Shown here in pieces: positions 1-4,319 of a stretch of DNA of 7,579 nucleotides. A model generated the notes under the pieces. That model worked only from the letters and a program-made list of their open reading frames with translations. It ran no database searches and was not told the origin of the DNA. Position numbers and translations under genes: made by a program. The first letter of the stretch is position 1, and the number at the start of each line of letters is the position of its first letter. The stretch comes from Alphaproteobacteria bacterium (GTDB lineage: Bacteria; Pseudomonadota; Alphaproteobacteria; VGEJ01): the NCBI GenBank assembly GCA_016869335.1, contig VGEJ01000120.1:1-7579 (forward strand), given 5' to 3'.

Positions 1-66
1 CGCGCCGGTGACGAGCGGGGCCGCGAGCCAGAGCACGGAGGCGCCGGGCGCGAGCAGCGCGGCTAG
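1..66. other. Window edge, no supported gene
   Basis: This is the stretch downstream of the MFS exporter stop. On the minus strand, in the exporter frame past its TAG, the codons spell a hydrophobic run (L-A-A-L-L-A-P-G-A-S-V-L-W-L). The only usual start in that frame is a GTG at 34-36. This could be the first codons of another membrane protein extending off the window, or an accidental reading. There is too little sequence to call a gene. Confidence 0.3.
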
Positions 67-1317
67 CTACTCGCGGGGCCGGCCGGCGAGCAGGTCGACC
101 CGGCGTACCGCGGCGCTTCCCGCGAGCACCCCGGCGCCGACGAGCGTGGTCAGGACGCCGCCGATCGCGATCGCCGGGCCGATGCCGAGCAGGGTGCCCA
201 GTCCGCCGACGGTCAGCGCGCCCAGGGGCATGAACGCCGCGATCGAAACGCTGTAGAGGCTGAGCGCCCGGCCGCGCAGGTGGTCTGGCGCGACGGCCTG
301 GCAGAGCAGCTGGCTGAGGGAGGCGAACGCCTGCCAGCAGATGGTGGGCAGCATGGCCAGCACCAGTGCGGCGCCGAAGTCGCGCTGCAGCGCGAAGAGC
401 ACGCTGCCCACGCCCCAGACGACGACGAGCGCGGCGGTGGTGCGCCCCTGGCGGCTCATGCTGCCGAGCGGCACCGTGAGGAACGCGCCGACGAGGCCGC
501 CGATCGCGCTCATCGTGAGCAGCAGCGAGAGCCCGGTCGCGCCCACGTGGAAAGAGTTCTCGGCGATCGCGGGCATCAGCGTGGGGAGCGGTCGCACAAA
601 CGTGCTGGCGGTCGCCGACAGCACGACGACCCAGCGCAGCACCGGCTCCCGCAGCACGTACAGCAGCCCCTCCCCCAGCGAGCGGAGGACCGTCGCGTCG
701 GTCACGTGCGCGGGCGCCACCGGTGCGAGCCCGACGAGGGCGGCGACCGTCGCGACCGAGGCGGCGGCGCTCACGAGCAGCAGCCCGCCGATGCCGATCG
801 GGCCGATGAGCAGCCCGGCCGCGAGCGGCGCGAGGATCTGGGTGGTGTTGAACGTCGCGTTCATCGCCCCTTGCGCGCCGACGAGGTCGCGCGCCGGCAG
901 GATGTTGCCGACGAGCGACTGCCGGAGCGGCAGCTCCATCGCGTCGGCGACGGCGCCGAGCCCGTTCAGCAGTATCACCGCTGCGATGTGCACGTTGCCG
1001 GTGAGCACGAGCAGCGCGAGCACGACCGCGTTCGCCGATCCCGCGCTGCGCGTCACGACGAGCACCCGCCGCCGATCCATGCGGTCGGCGAACACCCCGC
1101 CGAGGAGCCCGAACACGAGCCCCGGGACGCCGCGCGAGACCCCGACCATCCCGATGTAGAGCGGCGCCAGCTCGGGCCGCCCTTCGGCCACCGCGATCTG
1201 CACGAGGAGCCACCCCAGGGCGAACTGCTGGAGGTTTCCGCCGAACGCCGAGGTGGCTTGACCGATCCAGAGGAGCTGGAACTGGTGGGACCGAAGTGCC
1301 GCGAAGCTCGACGCCAC
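67..1317 (-). CDS. MFS exporter, EntS/DHA3-like (MFS_3 family)
   Basis: A complete major facilitator superfamily transporter of 416 residues, the usual length for the EntS-like MFS_3 group, which exports siderophores, macrolides and other small molecules by proton antiport across the cytoplasmic membrane. Seen directly: an N-terminal cytoplasmic leader (S-F-A-A-L-R) running into the first helix (L-W-I-G-Q, about residues 16-20); MFS motif A with G-G-V-F-A-D-R-M-D-R-R-R at 73-84 in the loop between helices 2 and 3; and the family-typical A-P-D-H-L-R-G-R-A-L-S-L-Y at 343-355 before the last helices. About twelve hydrophobic segments are present. I chose the GTG at 1315-1317 because homologous proteins begin just before this leader. 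An in-frame ATG at 1408-1410 would add 31 arginine-rich residues unlike the family. Neither start has a convincing ribosome binding site. The gene is divergent from the dehydrogenase at 1450. The substrate cannot be told from sequence. Confidence 0.9.
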   Translation of the reverse strand: MASSFAALRSHQFQLLWIGQATSAFGGNLQQFALGWLLVQIAVAEGRPELAPLYIGMVGVSRGVPGLVFGLLGGVFADRMDRRRVLVVTRSAGSANAVVLALLVLTGNVHIAAVILLNGLGAVADAMELPLRQSLVGNILPARDLVGAQGAMNATFNTTQILAPLAAGLLIGPIGIGGLLLVSAAASVATVAALVGLAPVAPAHVTDATVLRSLGEGLLYVLREPVLRWVVVLSATASTFVRPLPTLMPAIAENSFHVGATGLSLLLTMSAIGGLVGAFLTVPLGSMSRQGRTTAALVVVWGVGSVLFALQRDFGAALVLAMLPTICWQAFASLSQLLCQAVAPDHLRGRALSLYSVSIAAFMPLGALTVGGLGTLLGIGPAIAIGGVLTTLVGAGVLAGSAAVRRVDLLAGRPRE

Positions 1318-1449
1318 GTCCGCATGAGCATCGCATCGTCGCCGCCGCTGGTGCCGGTTTGCCTGTACAACAGCACGCGTGGAAGCTCGCCCCTGCCGAA
1401 CAAACGGCATGGAACTGCACAGCCAACCCTTCGGCTTTGGAGTCCGCTC
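1318..1449. other. Divergent intergenic region, MFS exporter / dehydrogenase
   Basis: These 132 nt separate the exporter start (minus) from the dehydrogenase start (plus). The base composition drops visibly here compared with the exporter gene, so the left boundary of the foreign segment probably lies inside it. It contains a 6-bp palindrome TGTACA at 1364-1369. I could not find a convincing -35/-10 pair for either gene. Open frames across it, including a plus-strand ATG at 1324 in frame with the dehydrogenase, encode nothing recognisable. Confidence 0.5.
1439..1442 (+). promoter_or_regulatory. Shine-Dalgarno GGAG that decides the CTG start
   Basis: GGAG lies 7 nt before the CTG at 1450-1452, which is ideal spacing. 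No ATG, GTG or TTG in frame is nearby. The site therefore supports CTG as the initiation codon of the dehydrogenase. Confidence 0.6.
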
Positions 1450-1457
1450 CTGAAGGC
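1449..1457 (+). repeat. 9-bp direct repeat, left copy (CCTGAAGGC)
   Basis: CCTGAAGGC spans the proposed start codon of the dehydrogenase. An identical copy lies at 2448-2456, just after its stop, so the two copies bracket the whole gene. Both copies fall in the same reading frame (CTG AAG GC-). The arrangement could be a target-site duplication, a microhomology junction, or chance. Confidence 0.45.
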
Positions 1458-2415
1458 AATCACATACGCCAAATACGGTCAGCCAGATGTGCTTCGGCTT
1501 GCGGAAGTGCGAAAGCCCATCCCTGCGGATGACGAGATGCTGGTCAAAGTGCGCTCGGTGTCCGTGAACCGATCGGACTGGGAAGCCCTGACCGGCCAAC
1601 CCTTGTACGCCCGCTTCGGAGGGCTGCGGAAACCGGGCAACCCCATCCTTGGGTCGGATGTCGCGGGGACGGTGGAGGCGGTGGGCCGAAACCACACGGA
1701 ATTCAATCCGGGCGATGACGTCTTCGGAGAAATGGCGAGCTATTCCGGCGGTTTTGCCGAGTACGTTTGCGCGCGTGGAAAGAGCTGGGTGCGCAAACCC
1801 GCCGGCCTGACCTTCGAGCAAGCCGCGGCCATCCCACAGGCGGGCGTGATCGCCCTGCAGGCGCTGCGCGAGAGGGTCCGCCCGGGACAAAGCGTTCTGG
1901 TCAATGGCGGTGGGGGCGGGGCGGGCGCGTTCGCCATCCAGCTCGCGAAGCTCCACGGCGCAGAGGTGACCGGCGTGGATAACGGCGGCAAGCTGGACTT
2001 CATGCGATCGCTGGGCGCAGACCACGTGATCGACTACCGGCGCGAGGATTTCACCCGAAACGGAAGAACCTACGATCGGATCGTCGACCTCATCGCCTAT
2101 CGTTCGGCCTTGGCGTACGCCCGCGCACTGAAATCGGGCGGGAGCTACGAAGCCGTTGGGGGTTCCGTCGCCACGCTCCTCCAGCTCTTGGTCTTCGGGC
2201 CCTGGATGAAGAGGACTGCCAACAAGCACTTGGGCGTGCTGATGGTTCAGCGCAGTCGAGACAACCTGCAGGCCATCACAGAGCTGTGCGCAAGCGGCAG
2301 GGTCACCGTGCCGATCGACAAGCGGTATCCGTTAAGCGAAGTCCCTGAAGCGCTGCGCTATCTCGGCGAAGGCCAATCCAAAGGCAAGATCGTCATCAAC
2401 GTGGAACCGACCTGA
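1450..2415 (+). CDS. NAD(P)-dependent alcohol dehydrogenase / quinone oxidoreductase, zinc-independent MDR family
   Basis: A 321-residue medium-chain dehydrogenase/reductase of the zeta-crystallin-like type (quinone or enoyl reduction with NAD(P)H, cytoplasmic). Seen directly: the N-terminal K-A-I-T-Y-A-K-Y-G strand (2-10); the GroES-like fold with V-S-V-N-R-S-D-W (37-44) and L-G-S-D-V-A-G-T-V-E-A-V-G (67-79); the glycine-rich nucleotide loop V-N-G-G-G-G-G-A-G-A-F-A (151-162); S-L-G-A-D-H-V-I-D-Y (187-196); and a C-terminal P-L-S-E-V-P-E-A-L-R-Y-L (294-305). The zinc ligands of classical alcohol dehydrogenases are absent, as is normal for this subfamily. The start is CTG at 1450-1452 behind GGAG, and it restores the standard family N-terminus. 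The first in-frame ATG upstream, at 1324, would add 42 unrelated residues, and an internal ATG at residue 30 would remove the first strands. Sampled G+C is about 60% against just over 70% in the neighbours, with many A/T-ending codons, suggesting transfer. The exact substrate is unknown. Confidence 0.88.
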   Translation: MKAITYAKYGQPDVLRLAEVRKPIPADDEMLVKVRSVSVNRSDWEALTGQPLYARFGGLRKPGNPILGSDVAGTVEAVGRNHTEFNPGDDVFGEMASYSGGFAEYVCARGKSWVRKPAGLTFEQAAAIPQAGVIALQALRERVRPGQSVLVNGGGGGAGAFAIQLAKLHGAEVTGVDNGGKLDFMRSLGADHVIDYRREDFTRNGRTYDRIVDLIAYRSALAYARALKSGGSYEAVGGSVATLLQLLVFGPWMKRTANKHLGVLMVQRSRDNLQAITELCASGRVTVPIDKRYPLSEVPEALRYLGEGQSKGKIVINVEPT

Positions 2416-2429
2416 CCGCGAACTCGTTC

Positions 2430-2455
2430 CCTTCAGCCTCGCTCGACCCTGAAGG
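2430..2455 (+). terminator. Weak hairpin after the dehydrogenase
   Basis: CCTTCAG at 2430-2436 and CTGAAGG at 2449-2455 form a 7-bp inverted repeat with a 12-nt loop, starting 14 nt after the dehydrogenase stop. No T-run follows. It could act as a terminator, but the right arm lies inside the right 9-bp direct repeat, so it may instead be a by-product of the junction. Confidence 0.35.
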
Positions 2456-2456
2456 C
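2448..2456 (+). repeat. 9-bp direct repeat, right copy (CCTGAAGGC)
   Basis: Identical to 1449-1457. It sits at about the point where host-like LLM coding sequence resumes (L-K-A-D-R-R-V-R-A-F). Confidence 0.45.
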
Positions 2457-2722
2457 GGATCGCCGGGTGCGGGCGTTCCTCGGGGATTACTTCGACTTCG
2501 CCTCATGGAGCGAGTCCTCGCCGGAAAGCTCGATACGGGGCACGCCCCAGCAGTGTGCGGAGCAGATCGCGGCGCAGCACGCCGCCGGCGTGCAGCATCT
2601 GGTCTTCGTGCCCTGCGGCTACGAGCAGGAGCAGGTCCAGGCGATCGCGCGGGACGTGCTGCCGCTGCTCGCCACCACCCCCGCCGGGTAGCGGTTACTC
2701 ATCCGCTGCTGCGGAATGGGGG

Positions 2723-3607
2723 TTACCTCAGGACCGGCCTTCTGATCCGGCCGCCGGACACGCCGATGTAGGCGCCGGCCATCACCAGGGCCGCGCCGGT
2801 GAGGAACTGCGCCGAGACCAGCTCCCCGGCGAGGACGGCGCCCACCGGCACCGCGACCAGCGGGAAGAGCACGGTGACGTACGAGGTCGCGGATGCGGTC
2901 CAGCGCATCACGACCAGCAGCACCGCGGCGAACAGGACCACCGTGCCCGGAAGTGCGAGATAGGCGAGCGCGATCCAGGTCTCGGGGGCCATCGGCGCGG
3001 CGATCCGCTCCCCGCTCGCGATCGACAGCGCGATCAGCAGCGCGCCGCCCGGCAGGGCGCCCGCCGCGTTGGTACCGATCGGATGCGCGCGCGGCAGGAC
3101 CTTGGCGACGACCGTCGCCGCGGCGATGCAGAACGCCCCGCCGAGCAGGGCGAGGAGCGCGCCCGGACCCACGCTCCCCCGCAGCTGGTCCGCGAAGAGC
3201 AGCCCGGTTCCGGCGACGGCCACCGCCCCGCCGGCGACGCCGCTCCAGCGGAGTGACTCGAGCCGGCCGGCCACCGCCAGGACGAAGGTGAGCAGCGGAA
3301 CCAGCGACACGACCGCGGCGGCCAGGGCCGCCGGGGCTTGGAGCAGCCCGACACACAGCAGCGCGTAGCTCGCGCCGTAGTTCAGCAGGCCGAAGGCGAC
3401 CGCGCCGGCAAGCGCCCGCCCGCGCGGGACGACGCGCAGTGCGAATGCGAGCGCGACGAAGACCAGGCCCGCGAGCACGAACCGCAGCCCGGCGCCCCAG
3501 AAGGGGTCCAGCTCCCGGTTGCTGAAGTGCACCGCGACGAAGTTGGAGCCCCCGAGCACGACCGCGGCCAAGAAGAACAGAAGTGTGGTCGTGTCCGCCC
3601 ATCGCAC
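2723..3607 (-). CDS. EamA/DMT-family transporter
   Basis: A 294-residue drug/metabolite transporter of the ten-helix EamA type. These proteins sit in the cytoplasmic membrane and typically export amino acids, nucleosides or other metabolites. Two tandem EamA halves can be seen, at about residues 10-138 and 148-283. Family marks include the first helix with L-G-G-S-N-F-V-A (18-25), R-F-V-L-A-G (42-47), A-A-A-V-V-S-L-V-P-L-L-T (96-107) at the end of the first half, and the matching S-Y-V-T-V-L-F-P-L-V-A (242-252) in the second half. The C-terminus is short and basic (R-I-R-R-P-V-L-R), as expected for a cytoplasmic tail. The start is GTG at 3605-3607; the ATG at 3600-3602 is out of frame. It is convergent with the LLM remnant (31 nt gap) and divergent from the acetyltransferase. 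The substrate is not predictable. Codon use is host-like. Confidence 0.92.
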   Translation of the reverse strand: MRWADTTTLLFFLAAVVLGGSNFVAVHFSNRELDPFWGAGLRFVLAGLVFVALAFALRVVPRGRALAGAVAFGLLNYGASYALLCVGLLQAPAALAAAVVSLVPLLTFVLAVAGRLESLRWSGVAGGAVAVAGTGLLFADQLRGSVGPGALLALLGGAFCIAAATVVAKVLPRAHPIGTNAAGALPGGALLIALSIASGERIAAPMAPETWIALAYLALPGTVVLFAAVLLVVMRWTASATSYVTVLFPLVAVPVGAVLAGELVSAQFLTGAALVMAGAYIGVSGGRIRRPVLR

Positions 3608-3613
3608 GCGCTG

Positions 3614-3619
3614 AGTATG
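3614..3619 (-). promoter_or_regulatory. -10-like box, probable leaderless promoter of the EamA gene
   Basis: Read on the minus strand, CATACT ends 6 nt before the GTG start at 3607. This resembles an actinobacterial -10 element placed so that transcription begins at the start codon. No good -35 hexamer is seen. The lack of a Shine-Dalgarno sequence agrees with a leaderless mRNA. Confidence 0.5.
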
Positions 3620-3653
3620 GGGTGCGGGGGACGCCCGGCACCGCGGCGTTTGA

Positions 3654-3659
3654 TAGTGT
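3654..3659 (+). promoter_or_regulatory. -10-like box, probable leaderless promoter of the GNAT gene
   Basis: TAGTGT fits the TANNNT pattern of -10 elements and ends 7 nt before the GTG at 3667, again with no ribosome binding site and no clear -35 box. It supports 3667 as the real start rather than the GTG at 3658, which overlaps the box. Confidence 0.5.
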
Positions 3660-3666
3660 GCGGCCC

Positions 3667-4296
3667 GTGGGAGATACCCGTATCGACGTGGTGGGTGCGG
3701 CCGGCTGGGACCGCGCGTTCGACATCCAGGCGGACGCCTTCTCCGAGGATCCGCTCATCGGACACTGGCTCGTCCGCGGCCGCGACCAAGCGGACCGGGC
3801 CCGGCGGTTCCGCCGCTTCCTCTCCGCCTACGCCGCCTCGCCCACCTTCCGCCGGAACGCCGAGATCCACATGACCGCCGACGAGTCGGCCAGCGCGATC
3901 TGGCTGCGCCCGCCGGGCCACTTCACCCAGTCGGCCGGCGAGCAGCTGCGCCTGCTGCCCACCATGCTCGGGCTCTTCGGCCTCCGCTCCGGCCAGGCGA
4001 TCGGCCTCCTCGACGCGACGGAGAAGCAGCACCCGCACGAGGCGCCGCACTGGTACCTCCTCGGCCTCGCGACGCGGCGGGACCGGCAGGGGCAGGGGCT
4101 GGGCGGCCAGCTGCTCGACTACGGCCTGGCGAAGGTGGATGCGGAGAGATTGCCCGCCTATCTGGAGTCGTCGAATCCCCGCAACATCCCGCTCTACGAG
4201 CGGCACGGCTTCCGCGTCACCCGCAGGCTCGACCTGCCCACGGGCGCACCCACGGCGACGGCGATGTGGCGGGAGTCCGACCCCGCAGCGCGCTGA
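3667..4296 (+). CDS. GNAT family N-acetyltransferase
   Basis: A 209-residue Gcn5-related acetyltransferase that transfers acetyl from acetyl-CoA to an amine on an unknown substrate in the cytoplasm. Seen directly: an N-terminal helix with A-F-S-E-D-P-L-I (24-31), common in this soil-bacterial GNAT subgroup; the strand W-Y-L-L-G-L-A (129-135); the CoA pyrophosphate loop R-D-R-Q-G-Q-G-L-G-G (138-147); and the C-terminal block L-E-S-S-N-P-R-N-I-P-L-Y-E-R-H-G-F (166-182), with N170 and Y177 in the positions usual for CoA contact and general acid. The GTG at 3667 was preferred over the GTG at 3658 and over longer frames from 3583 because of the -10 box. A 3583 start would overlap the divergent EamA gene and add residues unlike the family. 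The gene ends in a shared hairpin with the convergent synthase-like gene. The substrate cannot be assigned, and a link to the adjacent exporter is only positional. Confidence 0.88.
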   Translation: MGDTRIDVVGAAGWDRAFDIQADAFSEDPLIGHWLVRGRDQADRARRFRRFLSAYAASPTFRRNAEIHMTADESASAIWLRPPGHFTQSAGEQLRLLPTMLGLFGLRSGQAIGLLDATEKQHPHEAPHWYLLGLATRRDRQGQGLGGQLLDYGLAKVDAERLPAYLESSNPRNIPLYERHGFRVTRRLDLPTGAPTATAMWRESDPAAR

Positions 4297-4319
4297 CCGA
4301 CATCGAGCACCGGTCAGCG
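4291..4319. terminator. Bidirectional hairpin between convergent genes
   Basis: CGCTGACCG (4291-4299) and CGGTCAGCG (4311-4319) are perfect 9-bp inverted repeats with an 11-nt loop. Seven of nine pairs are G-C. The TGA of the acetyltransferase (4294-4296) lies in the left arm, and the TGA of the opposite-strand synthase-like gene (4314-4316) lies in the right arm. Position and symmetry suit a bidirectional terminator, although neither side has a clear T-run, so it may be a U-tract-less or Rho-assisted type. Confidence 0.65.

Larger units (their letters stand above)
2416..2691 (+). pseudogene. C-terminal remnant of an LLM-class flavin/F420-dependent oxidoreductase
   Basis: An open frame follows the dehydrogenase TGA directly and in the same frame, and ends at TAG 2689-2691. 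Its recognisable part (from about 2467) has the tail signature of luciferase-like monooxygenases and F420-dependent reductases: G-T-P-Q-Q-C-A-E-Q-I-A, then H-A-A-G-V-Q-H-L-V-F-V-P, then V-L-P-L-L-A. The family is normally about 280-350 residues; only about the last 75-80 are present, so the TIM-barrel core with the flavin/F420 site is missing. A GTG at 2467 could start a 74-residue product, but no ribosome binding site precedes it. G+C and codon use match the host rather than the dehydrogenase, so this looks like the native gene whose front was lost when the dehydrogenase segment arrived. Alternatives are a chimeric assembly or an unusual stand-alone small protein. Confidence 0.7.

Noticed and set aside
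1..36. Possible start of another minus-strand membrane protein at GTG 34-36
   Set aside because: Only twelve codons remain before the window edge, with no ribosome binding site or family motif.
1324..1449. N-terminal extension of the dehydrogenase from ATG 1324
   Set aside because: The 42 added residues match no signal peptide or domain, no ribosome binding site precedes the ATG, and the start would lie 6 nt from the divergent exporter start.
67..2229. 720-residue minus-strand frame extending the MFS exporter upstream to 2229
   Set aside because: The extra N-terminal part is antisense to the dehydrogenase and has no membrane or domain features. The exporter begins near 1317.
280..2415. 711-residue plus-strand open frame that fuses upstream sequence to the dehydrogenase
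   Set aside because: The part before about 1450 is antisense to the exporter and is Arg/Asp/His/Glu-rich low-complexity sequence, a typical high-GC shadow frame. Only the dehydrogenase portion has family motifs.
2690..2726. Short hairpins and a GGTTAC direct repeat between the LLM remnant and the EamA gene
   Set aside because: The stems are only 4-5 bp and mutually exclusive, and the repeat is six bases; this is within chance for the region.
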